Positions 27,412-36,942 of a stretch of 64,000 nucleotides of DNA are shown piece by piece. The position numbers and the translations under genes are program-made. The stretch is taken from the NCBI GenBank assembly GCA_934457415.1, contig CAKSHM010000008.1, positions 1-64,000 on the forward strand, written 5' to 3'. The DNA is from an uncultured Eubacteriales bacterium. Its GTDB lineage: Bacteria > Bacillota > Clostridia > Oscillospirales > Acutalibacteraceae. Positions within the stretch are counted from its first letter, which is position 1. Each line of letters begins with the position of its first letter. The notes below the pieces were generated by a model, which did not search any database, was not told the origin of the DNA, and saw only the letters and a list, made by a program, of their open reading frames with translations.

Positions 27412-28797
27412 TCAGCGGTACTTGCTTATAAGCTCGTTACTTCTTGCCACGGCAGCGTCAACCAGATTAGAAACTGATGCAAGGTTTGTAACAACCTGTG
27501 CAGGATCTCCCCAATAAGCCTTGTTGTACCACTGCCAAACATCAGTACCGACAATATTTGCTACACCGAGATTTTCATAGACAAGTTCATGATCCTTTGC
27601 ATATTCATATCTTTCCTTTCGGCTCGTCCAATAATATTCGGTGGCATCTTCATTGATAAATGTTTTATCCATGTCATAATTTGCGGGATCAAGGAAGTAA
27701 CGGATGAACATACCTGCGGCAACAGGATTTTTTGCTCCTTTTATAATACCGTAGTTACGCAGCCAGCTGCCCGAAAGACCGGATGACGAAGAGTCGGGAG
27801 CAGGAAGTCCCACAACTCCGAGGTCAAGCGGATCCATTGCTTTGAAATATCCGGTTTTCTTTATTCCGTATGTATCGCGGATTATCCAGCCTACTTTACC
27901 CGTTGAGAACAATTCCTGACTGGATGCAACAAGTCCTTCCTTGTTTATCTGCGACATAAACTGGATTGCCTTTGCAAATCCGTCGCTCTTAATAGTATTT
28001 GTAAATTTACCGGTAGCGCTGTCATATTTGGTGGTTGATGCATTGTAACATGAAGTAAATGCCATAATTTCACCTAAACAACAGCCGTAATAATCACTTC
28101 CGAGTTTATCAACCTGAATTGCAATTTCCTTAAGAGCATCCCATGACCATTTGCCTTCTTCAACATATTCGTACGGTGTTTTAATACCGTTGCTTTCAAG
28201 CAGATCCCTATTAAATACTGTACAGAAGGAACCGCCCCAAACTGAGTTAACAGTGTTTACCCCGTAAACTGTATCACCGACTGATGTTGCCTTAATGTTT
28301 GACTGATCCCATATAGGTTCGTTTAAATCAATTCCTGTTACGCTGAAAGGCTGTGCTATCTGCAATGTCAACGGCCACATGGGGTTGTCAACATAAACAT
28401 CCGGTGAATTTCCTGATGCAATAAGTGCCATAACCGACTCAATATAGGTATCCTGCGGACAATATACAAGATCAACTTTGATTCCGTATTTTTCTTCAAA
28501 TGACTTTATGGGATCGACACCTTCTGTTTCAAGATGGTTGATCCATGTTGCAAATTTTACTGTTGTATTCTTGTACTTTTCAATTCCTTCATAAGGATTA
28601 TAATTTGAATAATCCTTCCCGTTCTTACCCACCGGATCCGGTGTGAAATAAGTTACTGCAGTATTACTTCCTTTATTTTCGGAACCGGATGAATTGTTTT
28701 TAGTCGGATTTTTTCCTTCGCCGCAACCGCTAAAAACAAGTGCCGTTGAAATCGCTAAAGCTGTCGAAAGTATGCGTTTAATTGTGTTTGACTTCAT
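27412..28797 (-). CDS. Sugar ABC transporter solute-binding lipoprotein (2nd importer)
   Basis: This 461-residue family 1 extracellular solute-binding protein has a signal peptide and lipobox VFSGC. The body shows the usual two-lobe sugar-binder pattern: VKFATWINH, FEEKYGIKVDLVY, ALIASGNSPDVYVDNPMW and a C-terminal WQWYNKAYWGDP region. It captures oligosaccharides for the permeases encoded just upstream (28863-30781). A very strong AAGGAGG site and a small hairpin in front suggest high expression, normal for binding proteins. Substrate not readable. Confidence 0.9.
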   Translation of the reverse strand: MKSNTIKRILSTALAISTALVFSGCGEGKNPTKNNSSGSENKGSNTAVTYFTPDPVGKNGKDYSNYNPYEGIEKYKNTTVKFATWINHLETEGVDPIKSFEEKYGIKVDLVYCPQDTYIESVMALIASGNSPDVYVDNPMWPLTLQIAQPFSVTGIDLNEPIWDQSNIKATSVGDTVYGVNTVNSVWGGSFCTVFNRDLLESNGIKTPYEYVEEGKWSWDALKEIAIQVDKLGSDYYGCCLGEIMAFTSCYNASTTKYDSATGKFTNTIKSDGFAKAIQFMSQINKEGLVASSQELFSTGKVGWIIRDTYGIKKTGYFKAMDPLDLGVVGLPAPDSSSSGLSGSWLRNYGIIKGAKNPVAAGMFIRYFLDPANYDMDKTFINEDATEYYWTSRKERYEYAKDHELVYENLGVANIVGTDVWQWYNKAYWGDPAQVVTNLASVSNLVDAAVARSNELISKYR

Positions 28798-28827
28798 TAT
28801 AATTTCCTCCTTGATTTTTTATTGTTT

Positions 28828-28841
28828 CAGGCAAAAGCCTG
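28828..28841 (-). other. Small hairpin before the binding-protein gene
   Basis: CAGGC-aaaa-GCCTG lies between the permease stop and the strong ribosome site of the solute-binding gene. Such intercistronic hairpins often protect binding-protein mRNA from decay and raise its level over the permeases. That role is inferred from position. Confidence 0.4.
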
Positions 28842-28862
28842 TTCAATACCTTACAATTTTAA

Positions 28863-29861
28863 TTAACCTGTAATACCTACTCTGTCAATGCTTTTAACAA
28901 ACTTTTTTTGAAGAATAATATACATTATAAGAACCGGAAGAACATATAATGTACATGCCGCCATTATCATAGCACCGGTAGAGGGATTATTAACCTGCCA
29001 TGTAAATCTTAAACCCGCAAGAGTGTTTTGTATTTCAGCTATTGCAACGGCAAGGGTGAATTTTGATTGTTCCTTTAAATACATTGCTGCAAGGAAATAA
29101 TCGTTCCAATGCCAAATAACAGAAAATATCAAATTTGTGAAAATTACTACCGTTGACGACGGAAGAGCTATTCTGATAAAAGTTTTAAAAGGGCCGCAGC
29201 CGTCAATCCATGCTGCTTCTTCAAGTTCTCTTGGCAATCCTTTAAAAAACTGTATGTATATAAAGATTATTATTCCCGACCGAAGTCCTACACCGAAAAG
29301 TGCAGGCAGATAAAACACAAGCGGTGTATTAAGCAAGCTTATTCTTAAATCTTTTCCGGTTACTTCATATAATTTACCTAAAATTCCGAACAAATCCATA
29401 TGTGAATAATTGATATATGTCGGAAGCATTGTTGCTTGAGCCGGCAACAAAATTGTAATATAAAGAACAACCCAAAGAAATTTTTTCTCCTTAAAATCAA
29501 ATCTTGCAAAACCGTATGCCGCAATTGCACATGACATAAGTTGAATAAGAGCCGAAATAATTTCATACACAAGAGTATTTTTCAGCGCATTCAAATATTT
29601 CATCGCACTGAAAACCGTTGTAAAATTATTTAATGTAACCTTAGTTGTGAGCCATGTAATAGTGGGATCATAATATGAGTCTCCTGTCCTGAAAGCAGAA
29701 GTCAGCATATACATAAAAGGATAAATTACAACATAACCTATTGAAAGAAGTATTAAAAGCCTAAACAAGGAAATCAAAACATTTAAGATTTTGTGTTTGA
29801 CTTTATATGTCGGCAGTAAATTTCTTTCAGATATATTTTTAAGTTTGTAAATACTATTCAT
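28863..29861 (-). CDS. Carbohydrate ABC permease, MalG type (2nd importer)
   Basis: Roughly 332 residues with six transmembrane segments and the cytoplasmic EAA loop EAAWIDGCGPFKTFIRIALP, which contacts the ATPase. It is the second membrane subunit with the MalF-type protein upstream. The ATG at 29861 follows a GGGGGGAG tract. A longer frame from 29891 overlaps the upstream stop and has no ribosome site. No ATPase gene is near, so a shared MsmK-like ATPase encoded elsewhere is expected. Confidence 0.88.
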   Translation of the reverse strand: MNSIYKLKNISERNLLPTYKVKHKILNVLISLFRLLILLSIGYVVIYPFMYMLTSAFRTGDSYYDPTITWLTTKVTLNNFTTVFSAMKYLNALKNTLVYEIISALIQLMSCAIAAYGFARFDFKEKKFLWVVLYITILLPAQATMLPTYINYSHMDLFGILGKLYEVTGKDLRISLLNTPLVFYLPALFGVGLRSGIIIFIYIQFFKGLPRELEEAAWIDGCGPFKTFIRIALPSSTVVIFTNLIFSVIWHWNDYFLAAMYLKEQSKFTLAVAIAEIQNTLAGLRFTWQVNNPSTGAMIMAACTLYVLPVLIMYIILQKKFVKSIDRVGITG

Positions 29862-29881
29862 TTTTCTGTTTTTTCTCCCCC

Positions 29882-30781
29882 CTATTCCCATTTTTTAGAG
29901 CAGAAGTGTCTGAACACCAAAACAACAAGACCTATTAGCATGCTTGAAAACAATAAGTAAATCCAAAGCATTGATGAGCTTTCGTCATAGTTGAGTGCTG
30001 CCATAAGTGAGTAAATATAATCCATTACAACATTTGTTTTTGTTGTTACAAGCTCAACCATTGTAAAAACTATAACCAAAACTGTTGTTCTTGACAGCAT
30101 AGGAAAAGTAATGTACCAAAATTCTTCCCATTTTGTAGCTCCTTCTACCTTAGATACCTCATACAGCGAATCCGGTATAGACTGCATACCTGCTATAAAT
30201 AAAACAATTTGTATTCCGCTCGCCCAAACAAGATCGAATATTTTGCTTATAGCCATTTGAATGTACTCGACAAATTTATTGCCGCTGAGACCTAAAGCGC
30301 TGAGCACTTCAGTAACATCAATCATATTTGTAGTCTCATTGCTCCCTACGCCGGCATCCATAAGCGATGGATTGGTGCAGGCATATATCCATTCCAAGAC
30401 AGCTCCGCTCGCAATTATTACAGGCAAAAAATACATTGATCTGAAAAAAAGTCTTCCTTTAAATTCGCTTGAAAGAATAATACCGATTATCATGCTTATT
30501 ACAACAATAGCGGGAAGCGAATAAAGTATTGTTGTTATGGAAGAAACTAACAATTTAGCAAAATTCGGATCGGAATTAAGCGCATATTTATAATTTTTAA
30601 ATCCGACTAAAACGGTTTTTATTCCTGTTTCAGATGTTGTTATATCTGAAAATGAATATCCTATCGATTTAATTACCGGAATAAGCACGAAAAAAAGTAT
30701 TCCGATAGTCCACGGCAACAAAAACAATCGTCCATAGCGGCTTTTCAGCGCATCAACACCACGGAATTTCTTGTTTTTCAC
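29882..30781 (-). CDS. Carbohydrate ABC permease, MalF type (2nd importer)
   Basis: 299 residues with six predicted membrane helices and an EAA-like loop (EVSKVEGATKWEEFWYITFP). It pairs with the MalG-type permease immediately downstream. The start is GTG at 30781, preceded by GGGGAGG within the end of the DUF5696-like gene, so the two genes are translationally linked. Confidence 0.88.
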   Translation of the reverse strand: MKNKKFRGVDALKSRYGRLFLLPWTIGILFFVLIPVIKSIGYSFSDITTSETGIKTVLVGFKNYKYALNSDPNFAKLLVSSITTILYSLPAIVVISMIIGIILSSEFKGRLFFRSMYFLPVIIASGAVLEWIYACTNPSLMDAGVGSNETTNMIDVTEVLSALGLSGNKFVEYIQMAISKIFDLVWASGIQIVLFIAGMQSIPDSLYEVSKVEGATKWEEFWYITFPMLSRTTVLVIVFTMVELVTTKTNVVMDYIYSLMAALNYDESSSMLWIYLLFSSMLIGLVVLVFRHFCSKKWE

Positions 30782-30783
30782 TC

Positions 30784-32982
30784 TTATTTCGCCTCCCCTT
30801 TTAAGATTACAAAATCCAATGACGGAATTCTTATTTCTTTGTATGTTTCTGCGTTTTCTCCGAAATTGACTAAAACTATTGTTCCGTTTTCATATTCAGT
30901 GCAATGTAAATTATCAGAAATTATTAAATGTCTTTTTACAGTCAGACCCTTTATTTCCTTAAATGTTTCGCTGTATCTGGAAATATCTGATCGTATCTGT
31001 TCTTCATTGTCAGAGTAAAGTGAAGCATAAAAAGAGTTTTGTTTTGCGGTAAGAATATCGGTATCATAATTACTAATGAGAGTGTATGAAAGACCGACTC
31101 CCGCTTCAACTGCCTTCAAAAATATTTTATTGCGATCCGCATTAAGATTAAGCGATGAAACTGACATAGGGATATAACCCTTAAACACCATTTGATAAAA
31201 AGGAATGTCATCGCCGTAGATGTTATAACCTGAAGAAACCGTAGGTGTATCAAATATTTGATCTGCACAAACAGCTGCATACTGATTGCTGCCGGTTGCG
31301 GCAAGCTTCAGATTAGAGTCATAAGCATTTTTTGCAATTTGTCTCATTTGTGAATTATAAGCCGATTTTGCCACATACTTTTTATCCGAATAATCCGAAT
31401 ATGACGATTCAGTAAATGTATCAAAGCCTATTCCGTCCATGTTCCAGCTTTTTGTCTTTTTTATGGCTTTTTTTGCCGTCGGAATAGTCTTAGCTCTATT
31501 TAAAAGGTAAAATACTTTATCGGTTCCCGCACTTTCCATAGACCATAAATTCACATATTCTTTTTGATTTCTGCCCCCTATTGCAGAACGTGCTATCTTA
31601 TTTCCCGAACCGTCAAAATGGGTGATATCAAAATTGAAATAAACTGAAATTTTATTATTGTCTTTCAGTTCTTTAATGTATTTAATGTTTCCAAACTTAT
31701 TACTATATCCGTATCCGCCTGCAATATCACCTATATCATAACCGTCTTTTCCAAAGCCCTTTAATTCAACGGCAATATTGTCATTATAATTATCCGAAAC
31801 ATCATTTACGATTTGAGAAACCGACTTAAAATCCGAAGTAACTGCTAAAGCAGTATAAGGAACTCCCATAAAAAATGCTTTTTTACGAACGCCGCCTATA
31901 AACCTCAGCGAAAGCATATTTTCATTACTTTTCTTTGTGAGAGCCATTTCGTTTTTCAGATAATTCCTGTATGTTTTTGCCATACCGGAATAATCCGCAT
32001 CATCGCCGTAAAGCGGATAAAACCCTACAGCTATCTCATCAGTTATTTTATCCTTGCAGAACAGCACCTTTCGATTGCTCATTCCGCCCATATAAGTTGA
32101 ACTGCTTATTTCCGAACCGCGTATATTAAACGAAGAATAAACTGAGGAATAGGCATATGACGAAGACCCGACATTTGTGTTAATCATCGCCGAACCGTCC
32201 GCTCCTTCAATAATTGCGCACATGGCATCGGTACCATTTTTAGAACCGTAAACCGGAAGACGAAGTTTCTGCTTTTCTGTTGGCGGATAATATGTTATCT
32301 GCTCATCATAACCGTAAAGTTCTTCACTTACAATAGATGTTATTCCTTCGCCTATAACCTGAGGGTATATCAGAGCTCCGGAGCCTGAAGGAACAAAAAG
32401 ATAATTATCTTTTTTGTCCGACTTATTATTAACCGAACACATAAACGGTGCAACGCCGATATTATATACCATGTTCTCATCTTCACCGATTGAATCCGGA
32501 TCTATCGAAACAAGAAGGCTGTCTTTTCTGAGTGTATATTTTACCGGAACAGAAACGGCAATATCTTTAAAATAATATGTAACCTGTATACCGTTTTCGA
32601 TTTTCTCACTTGAAAATGATCCTTTTTTAATACAGGCACTATAAGCATTTGTGTTACTTGAATTAAGCGTTCCGCTTTCAATATAGCTTAAAAGAATCGG
32701 TGAAAAAACAGCAGGCTGCGAAGTGTTTTCAGAAGCATTTTCAGGAATTGAAGACCAACTGACACCTGTTTTTTTATCCATTAGAACGACATTTGCGGTT
32801 TCTTTATCCCAAACAAGTTCAAACCTTTGGTTTTCAGCCACTTTCATATCGGAAAGAGATGTAATCTCAGCACCGAAATCGTACCATGTAATTTTGGCAG
32901 AGGTTGATGTACATCCGGAAATACTTGCAAGGACAAAAACAGCCGTTATCACGGAAATCAAACGATATATTGTCTTTTCCAA
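30784..32982 (-). CDS. DUF5696-like lipoprotein beside sugar importers
   Basis: This 732-residue lipoprotein has a signal peptide and lipobox SISGC. The N-terminal part (about 45-330) resembles galactose-mutarotase/beta-sandwich folds: FELVWDKETANVVLMDKKTG, then GVSWSSIPE. The second half (about 350-690) looks like a TIM-barrel region (VYFNFDITHFDGSG, WNMDGIGFDTFTE, LAATGSNQYAAVCADQIFDTP). This matches my memory of DUF5696 proteins, which commonly sit next to clostridial/Paenibacillus sugar importers and may be uncharacterised glycoside hydrolases. I cannot name a catalytic pair. A TTG start at 32982 is supported by AGGAGG 9 bases upstream. Confidence 0.65.
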   Translation of the reverse strand: MEKTIYRLISVITAVFVLASISGCTSTSAKITWYDFGAEITSLSDMKVAENQRFELVWDKETANVVLMDKKTGVSWSSIPENASENTSQPAVFSPILLSYIESGTLNSSNTNAYSACIKKGSFSSEKIENGIQVTYYFKDIAVSVPVKYTLRKDSLLVSIDPDSIGEDENMVYNIGVAPFMCSVNNKSDKKDNYLFVPSGSGALIYPQVIGEGITSIVSEELYGYDEQITYYPPTEKQKLRLPVYGSKNGTDAMCAIIEGADGSAMINTNVGSSSYAYSSVYSSFNIRGSEISSSTYMGGMSNRKVLFCKDKITDEIAVGFYPLYGDDADYSGMAKTYRNYLKNEMALTKKSNENMLSLRFIGGVRKKAFFMGVPYTALAVTSDFKSVSQIVNDVSDNYNDNIAVELKGFGKDGYDIGDIAGGYGYSNKFGNIKYIKELKDNNKISVYFNFDITHFDGSGNKIARSAIGGRNQKEYVNLWSMESAGTDKVFYLLNRAKTIPTAKKAIKKTKSWNMDGIGFDTFTESSYSDYSDKKYVAKSAYNSQMRQIAKNAYDSNLKLAATGSNQYAAVCADQIFDTPTVSSGYNIYGDDIPFYQMVFKGYIPMSVSSLNLNADRNKIFLKAVEAGVGLSYTLISNYDTDILTAKQNSFYASLYSDNEEQIRSDISRYSETFKEIKGLTVKRHLIISDNLHCTEYENGTIVLVNFGENAETYKEIRIPSLDFVILKGEAK

Positions 32983-32987
32983 TTACA

Positions 32988-35102
32988 CTAACCTCCTATT
33001 GTTATCATCTTATATATTTCGTTAAATATTGTCTGCCCGAAACCGAATAAAAGCTGTAAAAGCAACAAAACTACCAGTCCGACAAATATTACAACAACCA
33101 TTCCTCCTGCAGTTATAACACTTACACCCACAAATTTTCCGAAACCGTAATCGCACAAACGCATAAGCGCAATAATAAGTATAAATGCGGCAAAACCTGT
33201 CATAACTGTCATAAACAAATCAAGGAACGCCACTTCGGAAGGAAGCATTATATTTGAAAGAATAATATATAAAATATTTGCTATTATCATAGGCTGCAAA
33301 CTGTAACCCAATATAAGAAATATATCCTTCAGCTTGCCCTGACCCGACATTATAGTTGAAACGCCCCAGAAGCAAACTGCAAATAATATCGCACCGCCTA
33401 CCGTTCGAACGAGTACCAACAAAGAATTGAACGAATCGCGCGAGAAGCTTGTAAAACAGAATCCTGCTTCCGTAACCTTTATTACTGACGAAATGTAAAA
33501 GAGTAATAAGATTATAAATGCCAAAAGAAGTGAACCTTTATTTTTTATTCTTATGTCATCTGCTACAAGTCCCGGAGATTTCATAAAAGATATTGACGTG
33601 CGTACTTTATCATTTAAAAACTTTATACCTTTTTTATTTTTAATGCGGATAAGAATTATTACTATCGCAGCAATCGTAATAAAGCCTATAATTATTGCAG
33701 CAAAATTATTTATCAGAAAAGTATTTCTCAGCTCGGCAAAAGCAAGCGCATATGTTTCTTTATCGTAACCGATTTCTGCATATTTCAAAGCGGTTTTATA
33801 ATTTTCACTGTCATAATTAGCTTTAGCAAGTCCTATATATATCAGTTGATTTTGCTTATCCTGTTTTATAAGTTCTTCCCACAACGGCTTTGCATCAAGA
33901 TAACGTCCCTCATTAGTAAGCAACTGAGCATCTTTAAGCTTTTTTCCGTATTCGGTAACCTTAAAAACAGTTATAACATTTTGAACAGAATCGGAAACTA
34001 TTATATCTTCACCGTTTATTGCTATTGCGGAAGGAAGCGAAAAACTTCCGCTTTGTGTTCCCTCTCGAGTGCCGCATCCGAACACTCCTAAAAGGTTTTT
34101 GTTTTGGTCATACACAAAAATATGACCGTAAGCAGAATCAAGTGCATAAATATATCCATTGTTATCAACTGCAATACCAAGCAAATCCTGTTTATATTTT
34201 TTTGTGTAGTTGTCAGCAAAATTCAAATTATCAGAATTAAGAACATTTTTACCGCCCGGACTTAGTTTTCTTATTTGTCCCTTTTGTGAGGAACCTGTCA
34301 AACCGGTAACTGTGAAAATAAAATCATTTTTATCCGTATATAAATCCGTAAATTGATAAGGAAGCGTGCTTATGCTTGCAGCGCGTTTTGTATTGTTCAT
34401 AAACAAACGGTCAAAAAGATTTTTCAAAACCTGAGAAGCGGTGTTTTTTACTGTATCGGCTCCGTAGAATCCCAAAAATTCTTTTTCCGGAGAATAAAGT
34501 ATTGCCCCGTAATACGAACCGTCACTCAGCACATACATATATCCTCTTGAATCTTTGGTAACTTTTATTGGTTTAAATTTAAAATCATCGGGAATAAGTT
34601 TTGAATTCGGCAATAAATAATCACTTAAAAAATTACCGTTTATATCGGTCTCTATTACTCGTGCATTTTCCGTATCGGCAATATAAATACTTCCGCTGTT
34701 ATCCGCAAATATCCCTGAGGCACCGCCGAAGTTCAACATTTCGCCGGACTTATTGACACCTGTAAATGTTTTGAAAAATTTATAATCTGAATCAAGCACG
34801 GTAACCGAAGATAAAACACTGTCCAATATATAAATTTTTCCTGATGAATCAGTACAAACATCCGTAATCTTTTTAAAATTGCTGTCAAGCCCTATGTCCG
34901 TATAACGTAAACTGAAGCCCACTTTGTAAATAGACTTACTGTAAACCGCGGTCTTCCCGTTTCCGGAAAAGTCATTCCAATATGTATAACTGTCATAGGG
35001 CACAGCCTCATTTGTTTCATAAACTTTTGCACTTACGCTCAATGATAACAGGCTCATAACAGACATCACCGCCGCTATAAGCCGAATAATTTTTCTTTTC
35101 AC
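32988..35102 (-). CDS. NHL-repeat sensor fused to a YIP1-like membrane domain
   Basis: Roughly 704 residues: a signal peptide (VMSVMSLLSLSVSA), an extracellular beta-propeller of NHL-type repeats (about 60-390; e.g. ITDVCTDSSGKIYILDS, ASGIFADNSGSIYIADTENARV, LLGIAVDNNGYIYALDS), a TPR-like helical piece (about 395-460), one transmembrane helix (about 470-490), a basic cytoplasmic stretch, then a YIP1-like domain with five to six helices (about 525-700). I infer an importer-associated membrane scaffold or sensor; no function is known. GTG at 35102 is chosen because AGGAGG lies 6 bases before it. Confidence 0.7.
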   Translation of the reverse strand: MKRKIIRLIAAVMSVMSLLSLSVSAKVYETNEAVPYDSYTYWNDFSGNGKTAVYSKSIYKVGFSLRYTDIGLDSNFKKITDVCTDSSGKIYILDSVLSSVTVLDSDYKFFKTFTGVNKSGEMLNFGGASGIFADNSGSIYIADTENARVIETDINGNFLSDYLLPNSKLIPDDFKFKPIKVTKDSRGYMYVLSDGSYYGAILYSPEKEFLGFYGADTVKNTASQVLKNLFDRLFMNNTKRAASISTLPYQFTDLYTDKNDFIFTVTGLTGSSQKGQIRKLSPGGKNVLNSDNLNFADNYTKKYKQDLLGIAVDNNGYIYALDSAYGHIFVYDQNKNLLGVFGCGTREGTQSGSFSLPSAIAINGEDIIVSDSVQNVITVFKVTEYGKKLKDAQLLTNEGRYLDAKPLWEELIKQDKQNQLIYIGLAKANYDSENYKTALKYAEIGYDKETYALAFAELRNTFLINNFAAIIIGFITIAAIVIILIRIKNKKGIKFLNDKVRTSISFMKSPGLVADDIRIKNKGSLLLAFIILLLFYISSVIKVTEAGFCFTSFSRDSFNSLLVLVRTVGGAILFAVCFWGVSTIMSGQGKLKDIFLILGYSLQPMIIANILYIILSNIMLPSEVAFLDLFMTVMTGFAAFILIIALMRLCDYGFGKFVGVSVITAGGMVVVIFVGLVVLLLLQLLFGFGQTIFNEIYKMITIGG

Positions 35103-35112
35103 GGTATGCCTC

Positions 35113-36021
35113 CTATTCCTTAATACCTGCACTATTCATTGATTCCATAACATTACTTTGAGAAATAAAATACACAATAATCGGAGGTATCATCATAATA
35201 ACCGTAAGTGCCATTGCGCTGCCTGAACGTGCAATACCTCCGGAAGTTACCTGTGACATTATTGTAGGCAATGTTTTCAGCGACTCAGTAAATACGGTTC
35301 CGTCCGGAACGGCAGCCCAAATATCTCTGAAACCGAATAAAGTAAGCGTTAACCAACAAGGTTTTATTATCGGAAATACAATTCTGAAAAAAATATGAGG
35401 TATGCTGGCCCCGTCAATTTTTGCCGCCTCCATAAGCGCCTTCGGTATACTGCTTTCCATATATTGCTTCATAAGGAAAACTCCCATTGTTGAAGATATG
35501 TACGGCAATATCATAACCCAGTATGTATCAACCATACCAAGCTTCGAATAAATAAGATACCTCGGTATGCTTAATGTGTAAGTATTAAATAAAAGTGCAA
35601 ACTGAACCGCAATGAAAATAATCTTTTTTTCTTTTAAATCTGACTGACTTAGTGAAAATGCGGCCATTGTTGCAACAAAGACATATAAAAGTGTGGAAAT
35701 CACAGAAACAAAAAGACTGTTGAAAATATATCTTGACAACGGTACCTTAAGGTTTGAAAGCAATCCCGGCAAAGCTGCAAAATTTTGCAATGTCGGTCTT
35801 GTAACAAAAAATCTCGGCGGAAAAAGCAATAGCTCATCAAGAGGTTTGAAAGAGGTCGCAATGCAGTAGATAAGCGGTAAAACTGAAAATGCCCCATAAA
35901 CTGCAAGTATAAAAATATAGAAAAAATTTCCGACTTTGCTTCTGGTAAACCGTCTTGTCTGACTTTTATTTGATACTTTAAGTTTTCTTTTAATCGGTTT
36001 ATCTGTTTCTTTAACAGGCAT
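35113..36021 (-). CDS. Carbohydrate ABC permease, MalG type (1st importer)
   Basis: Roughly 302 residues with six membrane helices and the EAA loop EAAKIDGASIPHIFFRIVFP. It forms the first importer with the permease at 36032-36940 and the large binding protein at 36943-39783. The ATG at 36021 has AAGGTG 6 bases upstream; the longer frame from GTG 36030 begins inside that site. Confidence 0.88.
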   Translation of the reverse strand: MPVKETDKPIKRKLKVSNKSQTRRFTRSKVGNFFYIFILAVYGAFSVLPLIYCIATSFKPLDELLLFPPRFFVTRPTLQNFAALPGLLSNLKVPLSRYIFNSLFVSVISTLLYVFVATMAAFSLSQSDLKEKKIIFIAVQFALLFNTYTLSIPRYLIYSKLGMVDTYWVMILPYISSTMGVFLMKQYMESSIPKALMEAAKIDGASIPHIFFRIVFPIIKPCWLTLTLFGFRDIWAAVPDGTVFTESLKTLPTIMSQVTSGGIARSGSAMALTVIMMIPPIIVYFISQSNVMESMNSAGIKE

Positions 36022-36031
36022 AATCGTCACC

Positions 36032-36940
36032 TTACTTTCCTGTGCTGTTAAGCGCTTTATTTACTATCGTGCGGAATAATGCCATAAGAACAAACAGAAC
36101 AACAGCCATTGCAGAAGCATAACCCATCTCATATCTTACCGTTCCGACATCTGCCATATAAGAAATTATTGTATCAACCGAAAAATCAATACTTGGATAT
36201 CCCGCCAACTGAATTGCTAAAGCACTTATGGAAAAGCTTGAAGATATTTGCATAATCGCACTGAAAAGAAGCATATGACGCATGCTGGGAAGAGTTATAT
36301 ACCAAAGCTCCTGCCAACGGTTACGGATACCGTCAATAGCTCCGGCTTCATACATTTCCCCGTTGACATTCTGAAGTCCTGAAATATTAGCGAGGAATGA
36401 AACACCCATGCTTTGCCACAATTGAACAATTATAACTATAGGCACCACATACGCTGAATTTTTAAGCCACTTTATCGGCTCGGTTATAAAACCTAAGGAA
36501 AGCAGCAGGCTGTTAGCATAACCATAGCTATCGGACGAAAACGCCACCTGCCAAATAAAATAAGCATTGCCCACAAGAGCAGGTGAATAAAACATAAAAG
36601 AGAGAAGCGTTCTTACAAAAGGTCCGAACTCATTTATAAACCATGCCAAAACGAATGACATGATAAATCCCAATGGGCCTGTAATAAGAGCAAATAAAAC
36701 TGTGTTTTTAAGGACTATTTTAAATACACTGTCCTCAAGAAACATTCTTATATAATTCTTAAAACCTACAAAACTAAATCTTTTTATCAAATCAAAATCA
36801 GTAAAGCTTAATGCCATTGAAGATATTATCGGCACAATTGTAAAAAGGAAAAACATTATTACAAACGGAGCCAAAAGAATTCGATACCAAGCATTATCTC
36901 CGATATTTGAGCGCTTGGTTTTTCCATTTGAGATTTTCAT
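36032..36940 (-). CDS. Carbohydrate ABC permease, MalF type (1st importer)
   Basis: 302 residues with six membrane helices and the EAA loop EAGAIDGIRNRWQELWYITL. It starts 2 bases after the stop of the binding-protein gene, so it is tightly coupled to it. No ATPase is encoded in the window. Confidence 0.88.
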   Translation of the reverse strand: MKISNGKTKRSNIGDNAWYRILLAPFVIMFFLFTIVPIISSMALSFTDFDLIKRFSFVGFKNYIRMFLEDSVFKIVLKNTVLFALITGPLGFIMSFVLAWFINEFGPFVRTLLSFMFYSPALVGNAYFIWQVAFSSDSYGYANSLLLSLGFITEPIKWLKNSAYVVPIVIIVQLWQSMGVSFLANISGLQNVNGEMYEAGAIDGIRNRWQELWYITLPSMRHMLLFSAIMQISSSFSISALAIQLAGYPSIDFSVDTIISYMADVGTVRYEMGYASAMAVVLFVLMALFRTIVNKALNSTGK

Positions 36941-36942
36941 TC

